Positions 6,842 to 14,105 of a stretch of DNA of 36,948 nucleotides are shown piece after piece. Under the pieces are notes generated by a model. It saw only the letters and a list, made by a program, of their open reading frames with translations, ran no database searches and was not told the DNA's origin. The stretch is from a virus. Each line of letters opens with the position of its first letter. Within the stretch, counting starts at the first letter, position 1. A program made the position numbers and the translations under genes. The stretch is from IMG/VR virus record IMGVR_UViG_3300050017_000221, positions 1 through 36,948 of that record. One strand, written 5' to 3'.

Positions 6842-8522
6842 GCGACCGGCGAAACCGCAGGACCCCGTCGAGGCGTACGCGAGGGCGGTTGTCGGCAACG
6901 AGCTGGTCACCGGCCGGCTGGTTCAACTCGCCTGCGAGCGCCACCTGCGCGACCTGGTTGATGGGCCGGCGCGGGGCCTGCGCTGGGATCCGTCGACCGC
7001 GCAGCGCGCGATCGACTTCTTTCCCGCCGTGCTGCGGCACAGCAAAGGCAAGTGGGCCAAGCAGCCAATCGTGCTGCTCGATTGGGAAGAGTTCTGCGTC
7101 GGGTCGGTGTTCGGCTGGAAGCTGGGCAACATCAGGCGATTCCGGACGGCGTTCGTCAGCACCGGGCGCAAGAACGGCAAATCGACGCTCGAAGCCGGCA
7201 TCGGCCTCAAAGGTCTGATTGACGAAAACGAGCCCGGCGCGGAGATCTATTCGGCGGCGACGACGCGCGACCAGGCGCGGATCGTCTACACCGAAGCGGA
7301 GCGCATGCGGGCAGGATCGCCCGCGTTGCGCCGGCGGATCCAGAAGACCACCAACAATCTCGGGGTGGTTTCGACGGCTTCGTGGTTCCGGCCACTGTCG
7401 GCCGACACCTCGAAGATGGACGGCCTTAACGTGTTCATCGCCCTGGTCGACGAGCTGCACGAACACCCCAACGGCGAGGTGATCGAGAAGCTCGACACCG
7501 GCATGGGCGCGCGCGAGCAGCCGCTGATGTGGGAGACGACGACGGCCGGCGTGAACCGCCTGTCGATCTGTTACCAGCACTGGGATTTTTCGACCAAGGT
7601 TCTCGAAGGCGTCATCCCGGCCATCATCGCCGATCGGTGGTTCGCCTATATCGCCACGGCCGACGTCGGCGACGATTGGCAGGATGAGCTGGCCTGGCGG
7701 AAGGCCAACCCCTCGCTCGGGGCCGTCCTCAAGATCGAGGACCTCCGCGCAGAGGTTGCGCTCGCCCAGCAGATGCCGGCCCGACAGAACGCTATCCGGC
7801 GCCTGCGGCTGAATGAGTGGACCCAGCAGTTAGTGCGCTGGATCCCGCTGGACGTGTGGACGCGCGGCGCCGACGCGATCGATCCCGAGGCGCTGCGCGG
7901 GCGCAGATGCTTCGCCGCGCTCGACCTGGCGCGGATCAACGACCTGTCGTCCCTGGCGCTGCTCTTCCCCCCGGCCGAGCCCGGCGAACGCTGGAAAGTG
8001 CTCTGGCGCCATTGGTGTCCGGGGGATGACATCGAGATGCGGTCGAAGCGCGATCGCGCCCCCTATGAGGTGTGGCGCGACCAGGGGCACCTGATCGCGA
8101 CCGAGGGCAACACCACCGATTTCAAGTTTGTCGAGAAGGCGATCCTCGACCTCGCCGCGGTCTACGACATCGTGGAGCTGGCGTTCGACCGCACGTTCGC
8201 CGGCGAGATCATCCGCAACCTGGCGGACGAAGGCATGACGCTGGTCGAGTTTGGCCAGGGCTTCCTCAGCATGGGGCCGGCCGCGGCCGAGTTCATGCGC
8301 AAGCTGCTGGCGGGCGAGTTGCAGCACGGCGGCGATCCGGTGGCCGACTGGTGCGCCTCGAACGTCTCGGTGCGCACCGATCCGGCGGGCAACGTCAAGC
8401 CGGACAAGGAACGATCCATCGAGCGCATCGACCCGATCGTGGCCGTGATTATGGCGGTCGGGCGGTCGCAGGCGGAACAAAACGGCCTCTATGGCGACGG
8501 CCGCGGGCTGCTGGTTGTCTGA
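6828..8522 (+). CDS. terL: Terminase large subunit
   Basis: A 564-residue DNA-packaging motor. The ATPase has a Walker A (STGRKNGKST, 111-120) and Walker B ending in DE (FIALVDE, 203-209), followed by a coupling TTTAG motif (237-241). The RNase-H-like nuclease has its acidic residues at D366 (AALDLA), D454 (AFDRT) and D535 (ERIDPIVA). All key residues are present, so it should be functional. The frame is open further upstream, but homology begins near the GTG at 6828, which overlaps the small-subunit stop by 14 bases. In HK97-type modules the next gene should be the portal; here the next genes are on the opposite strand. Confidence 0.93.
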   Translation: MAGRKRPAKPQDPVEAYARAVVGNELVTGRLVQLACERHLRDLVDGPARGLRWDPSTAQRAIDFFPAVLRHSKGKWAKQPIVLLDWEEFCVGSVFGWKLGNIRRFRTAFVSTGRKNGKSTLEAGIGLKGLIDENEPGAEIYSAATTRDQARIVYTEAERMRAGSPALRRRIQKTTNNLGVVSTASWFRPLSADTSKMDGLNVFIALVDELHEHPNGEVIEKLDTGMGAREQPLMWETTTAGVNRLSICYQHWDFSTKVLEGVIPAIIADRWFAYIATADVGDDWQDELAWRKANPSLGAVLKIEDLRAEVALAQQMPARQNAIRRLRLNEWTQQLVRWIPLDVWTRGADAIDPEALRGRRCFAALDLARINDLSSLALLFPPAEPGERWKVLWRHWCPGDDIEMRSKRDRAPYEVWRDQGHLIATEGNTTDFKFVEKAILDLAAVYDIVELAFDRTFAGEIIRNLADEGMTLVEFGQGFLSMGPAAAEFMRKLLAGELQHGGDPVADWCASNVSVRTDPAGNVKPDKERSIERIDPIVAVIMAVGRSQAEQNGLYGDGRGLLVV

Positions 8523-8524
8523 GG

Positions 8525-8737
8525 TCAGGCCGCGACCGACCGGAGCCGCGCCGGCGGCGGGTGTTGGCGGTGAAATTCGGCGAGCCCGGCCAGCCACTGA
8601 TCCACGTCGGCGGGGGCTTCCCCGCCAACACGCATCCAGCGGCGCACGGTGCCCTCGTCCCAGCCTAGCCGATCGGCTAGGCCACGTTGGGTCCAGCCGA
8701 TCGCCTGAAGTGACTCGCGGCGTTCGGTGGGGCTCAT
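8525..8737 (-). CDS. Small helix-turn-helix regulator
   Basis: A 70-residue protein dominated by a helix-turn-helix (WTQRGLADRLGWDEGTVRRW, 15-34), close to XRE-type units but without a dimerisation or sensor domain. It is the last gene of a three-gene leftward cassette; its ATG overlaps the stop of the gene before it (ATGA, 8734-8737). The cassette promoter carries two palindromes, so this protein is the best candidate for the autoregulator binding them. It ends 2 bp after the terminase stop, tail to tail. Confidence 0.7.
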   Translation of the reverse strand: MSPTERRESLQAIGWTQRGLADRLGWDEGTVRRWMRVGGEAPADVDQWLAGLAEFHRQHPPPARLRSVAA

Positions 8738-8967
8738 CCACCGATCAGCTTGATAAATCCGGCGCCGGCGGCGAACAGTGCCGCGCCGGCACCGAGCAAC
8801 GTGGCCGCGACGGTCCAGGGCAAAAACGCCCGGTCGCGGCCCAATTTCAGCGCCTCGGCATCGAGCTTGCGCTGCTCCGATACAAACTTGCGCGTTTCTT
8901 CCTGCGCCCGGTCGATCCGAGCGATTTGCTCGCGGAGGTCGAGCTGGGGAATCGGGATGTCGCTCAT
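8734..8967 (-). CDS. One-helix membrane protein with coiled N-terminus
   Basis: A 77-residue protein: a charged helical N-terminus (about 8-45, Q/E/R/K-rich, likely coiled coil) and a hydrophobic segment from about 50 to 74 (FLPWTVAATLLGAGAALFAA). The topology resembles small phage membrane proteins of the XhlA kind or superinfection-exclusion proteins, but there is no decisive motif. It is translationally coupled to the HTH gene by an ATGA overlap and starts 3 bp after the gene before it. Confidence 0.55.
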   Translation of the reverse strand: MSDIPIPQLDLREQIARIDRAQEETRKFVSEQRKLDAEALKLGRDRAFLPWTVAATLLGAGAALFAAGAGFIKLIGG

Positions 8968-8970
8968 CGA

Positions 8971-9171
8971 TCAGGCCTCCCGCCCCAGGTAGTCAATGGC
9001 GTCGCCCTCGGTAGCGAAAGCGCGCTGTGCGATGGCGTCTGTCCAGGGGCTGGCGAGATAGTCGGTGCGGCCACCCGGTGTCGGGCAAAAAACCATTCCG
9101 CAGTGGTGCGTACCACGATAGATCGATGCGGTAGCGTCGATTTCGTGGCGGATGGTGGTGATCTCGTTCAT
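8971..9171 (-). CDS. Small hypothetical protein, first gene of the inverted cassette
   Basis: A 66-residue protein from the ATG at 9169-9171, which has GAGGAG 8 bases upstream. An open frame extends to 9300 but would run through the promoter and both palindromes, so the short form is preferred. The sequence has an HHCGMVFCPTPGG stretch and ends in AFATEGDAIDYLGREA, which looks like a small alpha/beta fold. No family is recognised. Confidence 0.55.
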   Translation of the reverse strand: MNEITTIRHEIDATASIYRGTHHCGMVFCPTPGGRTDYLASPWTDAIAQRAFATEGDAIDYLGREA

Positions 9172-9214
9172 CGGGCATCTCCTCGATCTGCCGGGGTCAA
9201 TTCCCTCGGCCATG

Positions 9215-9229
9215 TCCGCATTATGCGGA
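9215..9229. promoter_or_regulatory. Operator-like perfect palindrome 1
   Basis: TCCGCAT-T-ATGCGGA is a perfect 7-1-7 palindrome. It covers the -10 element of the leftward promoter, so a protein bound here would block transcription. Its arms share the TCCGCA/TGCGGA core with a second palindrome centred 42 bp away, which is four helical turns. Confidence 0.65.
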
Positions 9230-9248
9230 ATTCTGCCCGGACTGTCAA
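9220..9248 (-). promoter_or_regulatory. Promoter of the inverted cassette
   Basis: On the minus strand a perfect TTGACA (-35, 9243-9248) is followed after 17 bases by CATAAT (-10, 9220-9225), the best promoter match seen in the window. It would drive the three leftward genes ending at 8525. Confidence 0.7.
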
Positions 9249-9256
9249 CAGTTATT

Positions 9257-9271
9257 TCCGCAATTTGCGGA
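9257..9271. promoter_or_regulatory. Operator-like perfect palindrome 2
   Basis: TCCGCAA-T-TTGCGGA is a perfect 7-1-7 palindrome lying just upstream of the leftward -35 and 28 bp before the ATG of the prohead protease. It could help repress the cassette by cooperative binding or affect the rightward head operon. Confidence 0.65.
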
Positions 9272-9298
9272 CTAATATAGACCGGAGCCCGCTCTCGC

Positions 9299-10477
9299 AT
9301 GACGAATCTGATCAGCGTCGACCAGTTCCGGAAGGAGCTGCGGGAGAAGCGCGTCCCGTCGGGCGGTGTCTATCGGGTCGGCACCGAGCCTCCGGAGCTG
9401 ACCTCCCAGGAGCGGACGCTGCGGTTTTGCTTCTCCGACGACGCCGTTGACCTGATGGGCGACACGATCGCCGCCGCCGGCTGGGACCTCGCGAATTTCC
9501 TGCGGAATCCGGTCGCGCTGTGGGCACACGACAGCTCGGCGCCGCCGATCGGCAGCGCAAGCAACGTCGGCGTCGAGGGCAACCGGCTGCTGGGCGATAT
9601 CGCGTTCGCCCCGCTGGAAACCTACGCTTTCGCCGACACGATCTACCGGCTGTTGCTCGGCAAGTTCCTCCGCGCGGTGAGTGTCGGCTTTCTGCCGACC
9701 AAGCACCTGTTCGTGCAGGACGACCCCGCCCGCCCGTGGGGAATCGATTTCCTGGAGCAGAGCCTGCTGGAGATCAGCGTCTGCCCGGTACCGGCAAATC
9801 CGAACGCTCTGGCCGAGGCCCGGCGCAAAGGCATCGACACCCGCCCAGTGATGGAGTGGGCCGAGCGCACGCTCGATGGCGGCGGCAAGGTGATCCTGCC
9901 GCGCAAGGAATTGGAACGCTTACGCATTGCAGCAAAGGAACCGCCGATGACAGCCACCCGCACGCCTCGCTCGGGGTCGCCTCCGGGCGCCCGCAGCGGC
10001 GGCGCGAGCGAAGTTGATCCGACCACCGGCGGCGCACTGGTCGCCTCCTGCGGCCGCAAGTCCGAAGACGAGTGCGGCATGACCGATCCCTCGGAGTGCG
10101 CGATCCACGCCGGCGTCGACCCCAACGCGGTTGACGACGACAAACGATTCGCCGCCGCGCTGCGCCGGCTGATCGGGCACGGCAAGGCCGGTACCGCCGA
10201 ATATCCGGGCAACGACGATCTGCCGCTGGCGCACGAGGACGCGATCCGCGTTGCGCACAAATGCCTGCGCACGTCGAAGGCTTTCATGGCCGAGGCGGCA
10301 AACCAGCACACCAAGGCGCTGAGTCTGTTGGATGGCGTGGTGGATGCGCTGGACACCGCTCCCGATACCGACCCCGACGCGGCACCGCCTACCGACCCCG
10401 ACGCGCCGCCGCCGGCCGACAAGGCGGCGCAGCTCCGACGCGCCGCTGCGCTGCGCGCCAAACACCCCACGGCCTGA
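9299..10477 (+). CDS. HK97-type prohead protease with extended C-terminus
   Basis: A 392-residue protein. Residues about 35-195 match the HK97 prohead protease family: the GDTIAAAGWDLANFLRNPV segment, LWAHD (His in the catalytic set) and LRAVSVGFLPTK carrying the catalytic serine. It cleaves capsid scaffold segments during head maturation. The family core is about 160-200 residues, so the remaining 190 are an extension: a low-complexity linker, an EVDPTTGGALV stretch at 238-248, a short cysteine-containing segment (CGRKSEDECG), a helical part, and a D/P-rich tail. The extension could serve as scaffold. A GGAG lies 11 bases before the ATG. Confidence 0.85.
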   Translation: MTNLISVDQFRKELREKRVPSGGVYRVGTEPPELTSQERTLRFCFSDDAVDLMGDTIAAAGWDLANFLRNPVALWAHDSSAPPIGSASNVGVEGNRLLGDIAFAPLETYAFADTIYRLLLGKFLRAVSVGFLPTKHLFVQDDPARPWGIDFLEQSLLEISVCPVPANPNALAEARRKGIDTRPVMEWAERTLDGGGKVILPRKELERLRIAAKEPPMTATRTPRSGSPPGARSGGASEVDPTTGGALVASCGRKSEDECGMTDPSECAIHAGVDPNAVDDDKRFAAALRRLIGHGKAGTAEYPGNDDLPLAHEDAIRVAHKCLRTSKAFMAEAANQHTKALSLLDGVVDALDTAPDTDPDAAPPTDPDAPPPADKAAQLRRAAALRAKHPTA

Positions 10478-10496
10478 CCCCGGAACGAGTCCGGGG
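10478..10496 (+). terminator. Hairpin between protease and capsid genes
   Basis: CCCCGGA and TCCGGGG form a perfect 7-bp stem around a 5-base loop directly after the protease stop. No T-run follows at once, so it is more likely an attenuating or mRNA-processing hairpin than a full terminator. Confidence 0.35.
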
Positions 10497-10538
10497 CGCG
10501 CGCCGGGACGCCCCGTTTTCAATGGAAACAATTACACA

Positions 10539-11909
10539 ATGAGCACACTGCTGTCGCTCCGCCGCGCCCTGGGCGCAGCGGTTGATGCGCTGCCGGCCCT
10601 CGCCGGCACGCCCGATTTCGCGGCCAAGGAGCTGGAGGTCGGGCAGTTGGAGCAACATATCGGCGAGCTCGAGCGCGCCGAGAAGTTCGCTGCCAAGCTG
10701 GCCCGCCCGGTCGGCGGCGTCCCGGGCACCGACAACGTGCTGGAGATCAATCCCTCCCAGCGCACCCTGTCGCAGATCCGCGGGATGGACCCGCGCGCCG
10801 GGAGGCTGCGCGGCTTCGATGATTATCTGAGCCTGGCGCGGAAGGGCCTGGATTTCACCCCGAACGCCGGCGCGCAGTTCCGCGGCTTCGGCGAGCAGCT
10901 CCAGGGCGTTTTCAAGCACTACATGAGCAAGGGGTCCGACACGGACCGGCGCCTGGTGCGGGCGCCGACCGGGGCCGGCGAGGTCGATCCGACCGGCGGC
11001 GGCTTCCTGGTGCAGGTCGATTTCGCTGCCGCAATATTTATGTTGGCCCACGATATGGGGGAGATCCTCAGCCGGGTGAACAAGCTGCCGATCAGCGCCA
11101 ACGCGAACGGCATCAAAATTCCGGGCGTGGACGAGTCGAGCCGGGCGACCGGGTCCCGTTGGGGCGGCGTGGCGTCGAATTGGGTCGGCGAAGGCACGGC
11201 GGTCACCCCGTCGAAGCCGAAGTTCCGCACCGTCGAGTTCGACCTGAAAAAGCTCATGTCGGTGATGTACACCACCGACGAGCTGTTGCAGGATTCAACC
11301 GCGCTGACCTCGATCGCCTCGCAGGCGTTCTCGGAAGAAGTCATGTTCATGACCGAGGACGCGATCTACGAGGGCACCGGCGCCGGCATGCCGCTGGGGT
11401 TCATGAAAAGCCCCTGTCTGATTACCATTCCGAAGGTGACCGGGCAGGCCGAGGCAACGATCGTCAAAGAGAACATCGACCAGATGTGGGCGCGCTGCTG
11501 GGCGCGGTCGATCAAGAACGCGGCTTGGTTCATCAACCAAGACTGCATGCCGCAGCTCATGGCGATGAACCAGGCGGTCGGCACCGGCGGCCAGCTCGTC
11601 TACCTCGGCCCCGGCGGTTTGTCGGCAACGCCGTACTCGACCCTGTATGGCCGCGAGGTGGTGTGGACGGAGTACAGCTCCACCCTGGGTACGCCGGGCG
11701 ATATCGTCCTCGCGGACCTGAGCCAGTACATGCTGGTGGACAAGAACGGCGTGCAGGCCGCGACCAGCATGCACGTCGCGTTCCTGACCGACGAGATGGT
11801 GTTCCGGATCACCTATCGAGTCGACGGCAAGCCGATGTGGTCCGTGCCGCTGACCCCGTTCAAGGGCACCAACACCAAGTCGCCGTTCATCGCGCTGGCG
11901 CAACGCTGA
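10539..11909 (+). CDS. HK97-type major capsid protein
   Basis: A 456-residue major capsid protein. The first 65 residues form a helical, coiled-coil-like delta segment (KELEVGQLEQHIGELERAEK) that is probably removed by the protease. The mature fold follows: EVDPTGGGFLVQVDFAAAI (148-166), the E-loop region with SRWGGVASNWVGEG, then KKLMSVMYTTDELLQD, the P-domain helix near QAFSEEVMFMTEDAIYEGTG and the GMPLGFMKSP segment typical of this family. The ATG at 10539 follows GGAAA by about 12 bases; the frame is open further upstream but that part overlaps the protease and is arginine-rich noise. Highly confident. Confidence 0.92.
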   Translation: MSTLLSLRRALGAAVDALPALAGTPDFAAKELEVGQLEQHIGELERAEKFAAKLARPVGGVPGTDNVLEINPSQRTLSQIRGMDPRAGRLRGFDDYLSLARKGLDFTPNAGAQFRGFGEQLQGVFKHYMSKGSDTDRRLVRAPTGAGEVDPTGGGFLVQVDFAAAIFMLAHDMGEILSRVNKLPISANANGIKIPGVDESSRATGSRWGGVASNWVGEGTAVTPSKPKFRTVEFDLKKLMSVMYTTDELLQDSTALTSIASQAFSEEVMFMTEDAIYEGTGAGMPLGFMKSPCLITIPKVTGQAEATIVKENIDQMWARCWARSIKNAAWFINQDCMPQLMAMNQAVGTGGQLVYLGPGGLSATPYSTLYGREVVWTEYSSTLGTPGDIVLADLSQYMLVDKNGVQAATSMHVAFLTDEMVFRITYRVDGKPMWSVPLTPFKGTNTKSPFIALAQR

Positions 11910-11962
11910 TACCCCCGCGGAGCCGTCGGGCTCGGTCCGCCCGGCGGCGACCGCTGGACCCC

Positions 11963-11999
11963 TGCAAATTTGCACGACGGCGCGGTTCCCCACCGCGCC
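11963..11999 (+). repeat. Palindrome and hairpin after the capsid gene
   Basis: A perfect 12-bp palindrome, TGCAAATTTGCA (11963-11974), is followed by an 8-bp hairpin GGCGCGGT/ACCGCGCC with a TCCCC loop (11979-11999). They occupy the 165-bp gap between the capsid gene and the next head gene. No T-run follows. They may tune the level of capsid mRNA or bind a protein. Confidence 0.4.
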
Positions 12000-12074
12000 G
12001 GCTGCACGGGCCATCGGCCCGGGCGCAGCTCTTTCACATCGCCGCTCTGGGGGGCGGCAGGGAGATTTCAGACG

Positions 12075-12557
12075 ATGGCTCGGCAATTCTCGATGCCCTA
12101 CCAGATCCCGCCGGTTGCCCTGCTCGCGCCGGCGGCTGACTCGGCCGGGCGCACCAGCACCTTCCGCGACCTGGCAAATGCGCTCAAAGCCTACATCGTT
12201 TGCCATGTGAATCAGGGCAACGCCGCACAGGTCACCCTGTCGGTCCTGCAGGCTCAGGACGTGCTGGGCACCGGGTCGAAAGCGGCCGGCGTGGTACCGA
12301 TCTGGCTGACCGCGGCAACCGCCACCAGCGACGCGCTCGCGGTCCAGACGGCGGCGGCGACCTTCCAGACTTCGGCGACGGTGGCGGACAAGATCGTCAT
12401 CTTCGAGATCACGCCCGAGGCGTGCCTCGACATGGTGAACGGATTCCACACCATCGCGATCGAGACCAGTTCCTCGAATGCCGCGAACATCACTGAGGCA
12501 GAACTGTTCATCCTCGGGTCGTACCAGGGCGCGTCGGAGCCTTCGTCCTACGTCTAG
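12075..12557 (+). CDS. Head-associated structural protein, unknown
   Basis: A 160-residue protein starting at the ATG at 12075, preceded by GGGAG at 10 bases. It is rich in Ala, Thr, Val and Ser and looks beta-rich (AQVTLSVLQAQDVLG, DKIVIFEITPEACLDMVNGF). It follows the capsid gene and precedes two other beta-rich proteins, so a head decoration or accessory capsid role is likely by position; no family is recognised. Confidence 0.65.
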   Translation: MARQFSMPYQIPPVALLAPAADSAGRTSTFRDLANALKAYIVCHVNQGNAAQVTLSVLQAQDVLGTGSKAAGVVPIWLTAATATSDALAVQTAAATFQTSATVADKIVIFEITPEACLDMVNGFHTIAIETSSSNAANITEAELFILGSYQGASEPSSYV

Positions 12558-12570
12558 ACCGCATCGCGCT

Positions 12571-12603
12571 CGCCCGGGCCGCGTGCCCGGGCGGCGCGTT
12601 TTT
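12571..12603 (+). terminator. Probable intrinsic terminator or attenuator
   Basis: CGCCCGGGC and GCCCGGGCG make a perfect 9-bp GC stem with a 5-base loop, followed after five GC bases by TTTTT. The T-run is slightly displaced, so it may terminate only part of the transcripts and lower expression of the genes after the capsid block. Confidence 0.55.
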
Positions 12604-12641
12604 GGTGGCGCACCTCCGGTGCGGTCGATCAGGAGATTTGC

Positions 12642-13382
12642 ATGACAACGACGTCGAGATTCCATTCCGGCGTGCTCGGCTTTTCCGACACCGTCACATT
12701 CGAGTCTGTGTTGCCGGCCGCACCTATCGTCTTCTATGAGGACTTTCTCGGTCAGGCGTATGTCGCGGTTCCGGCGGCCGGCTCCGCCGTCGATGGCTGC
12801 CCGTTTGTCGCGAAGATCGTAGGCTCCGGGCCTCCGACGCTCGCTGGCGTCGCCAATGCCATCGGCGGACAGGTCGCGTGCGCCTTGGCCGCGACCAGCG
12901 AGAAAGAGGACGCGATCCTCTACTGGGGCGACAACCTCGCCCTCGACTGCACCAAGGGCCTTCTCTTCGAGACCCGCGGGCTGCTTTCGGTGACGCCGAC
13001 CGGCGTCGCGCGCGCCGATTGGGGCGTCGCTTCAGTGTGGATCGACGGACCGGCGAACAACACCTGCTTTGCGATGTTCAGCGCGCAGGCGAGCGGCGCG
13101 GTGCTGGTGACCGCGTTCGATGGCGTGACGACAACCTCGATCGCCAGCGGCGTGACGGTCGGCACCACCGACTGGCACATCTACCGGATTGACCTCAGCA
13201 ACCTTGCCGACGTTGCGTTCTACATCGACGGCGTTCGGGTGAATGCGGACAACACGATCAGCTTCGCCGCGACCGGGACCCTGGCCGTCCTGCAGCCCTA
13301 CCTCGGTTGCTACAAGGCGAGCGGCACCGGGGTCGGCACGCTAACCACCGATTACGTGCGCACCTGGATGAACCGGCAGTAG
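12642..13382 (+). CDS. LamG/concanavalin-like head-region protein
   Basis: A 246-residue beta-rich protein. The DFLGQ start, the central KGLLFETRGLLSV strand, the WHIYRIDLS segment and the FYIDGVRV turn followed by LQPYLGCYK are the pattern of jelly-roll LamG-type folds. AGGAGA precedes the ATG at 5-6 bases. Because it sits among head genes, the simplest reading is a capsid decoration protein that may bind carbohydrate or other surfaces; a fibre component is also possible. No catalytic motif is visible. Confidence 0.6.
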   Translation: MTTTSRFHSGVLGFSDTVTFESVLPAAPIVFYEDFLGQAYVAVPAAGSAVDGCPFVAKIVGSGPPTLAGVANAIGGQVACALAATSEKEDAILYWGDNLALDCTKGLLFETRGLLSVTPTGVARADWGVASVWIDGPANNTCFAMFSAQASGAVLVTAFDGVTTTSIASGVTVGTTDWHIYRIDLSNLADVAFYIDGVRVNADNTISFAATGTLAVLQPYLGCYKASGTGVGTLTTDYVRTWMNRQ

Positions 13383-13387
13383 CCGAT

Positions 13388-13414
13388 GGGCCTCGGGCGA
13401 CGCGCCCGAGGCCC
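13388..13414 (+). terminator. Strong GC hairpin after the LamG-like gene
   Basis: GGGCCTCGGGCG and CGCCCGAGGCCC form a perfect 12-bp stem with a 3-base loop, 5 bp after the stop codon. Only scattered Ts follow (TTT, then TTTT), so termination may be partial. Confidence 0.5.
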
Positions 13415-13452
13415 CCGCGGTTTCGCTCTTTTGCACTGGGCAAGGTGTTAGC

Positions 13453-13818
13453 ATGCTCTCAGCAGCCATTACGCTCAACCCGGCGACGATCGCGCTGGGC
13501 GCTGCGCTGTCCGGTCCCGTCCCGCTTGGCGCATTGACGCTGGTCGGGATCTCGATGCCTGCGGTTTGGACCGCGGCCCCGCTCACGTTTCAGATCTCGC
13601 CCGACGGTGGCACGACCTGGCAGGAGCTGTACGACGGCGCGGGCAACGAGGTGACGATCGAGGCCGGCGCGGGGCAGTACGTCATTCCGCTCAATGTGCC
13701 CTCGTATCTTTGGCGGGGAATCAACATGGTGCAGGTTCGCAGCGGCACATCCGGCACGCCGGTCAATCAGGCCGCGGCGGCAATCGTCAACCTCGTGACA
13801 CGATCGGAAATGCTGTGA
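13453..13818 (+). CDS. Small beta-rich structural protein
   Basis: A 121-residue protein with AAGGTG about 6 bases before its ATG. It has short beta repeats and a TFQISPDGGTTWQELYD segment and a SYLWRGINMVQVRSG segment reminiscent of phage decoration or fibre-binding proteins. Position between head genes suggests a capsid accessory. No named family is recognised. Confidence 0.6.
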   Translation: MLSAAITLNPATIALGAALSGPVPLGALTLVGISMPAVWTAAPLTFQISPDGGTTWQELYDGAGNEVTIEAGAGQYVIPLNVPSYLWRGINMVQVRSGTSGTPVNQAAAAIVNLVTRSEML

Positions 13819-14042
13819 TTGCTCCCCATGCCTTTCTGCACGCCGGGCCGGCCGTCCTGCGCCTGGCCCGCGCCGCGCCGCCGGCGTCAGGGGCGCCGGT
13901 CCGCGGGAGCCGCGCCCTGCTGGTGAGGTGCCGTGCGGTGCTGGCGACGGCGCACGCCGACCAGGCGGAGGATCTCGCGGGCGAGTCCCGCGGTCGCGTC
14001 CTGGCGCGGCTGATCTCCGACATCAACGCGGCCCTGCGATGA
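13815..14042 (+). CDS. Small helical hypothetical protein
   Basis: A 75-residue frame starting with a GTG that overlaps the previous stop (GTGA, 13815-13818) and ending at a TGA at 14040-14042. GGAAA lies about 6 bases upstream. The product is rich in Ala and Arg and predicted helical, with a DQAEDLAGESRGRVLARLI segment. The coupling and the lack of any alternative gene in this 287-bp gap support it; the function is unknown. Confidence 0.45.
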   Translation: MIAPHAFLHAGPAVLRLARAAPPASGAPVRGSRALLVRCRAVLATAHADQAEDLAGESRGRVLARLISDINAALR

Positions 14043-14105
14043 TCGGCAAGGGCTACCTGACGCGCGACATGCCGTCGCCCGGACGCAAAGTCGAGAGGGC
14101 GAGCG

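Noticed and set aside
9273-9278. TAATAT as the -10 of a rightward promoter for the protease operon
   Set aside because: The -10 is good, but no acceptable -35 exists at 16-18 bases, and the second palindrome lies in the spacer; left uncalled.
8491-9450. A 319-codon rightward open frame spanning the possible portal position
   Set aside because: It is antisense to three well-formed genes with ribosome sites and coupling, runs through the promoter and palindromes, and its product is arginine/serine-rich with no portal-like pattern.
11295-12665. A 456-codon leftward open frame
   Set aside because: Antisense to the capsid and following gene, with composition of a shadow frame.
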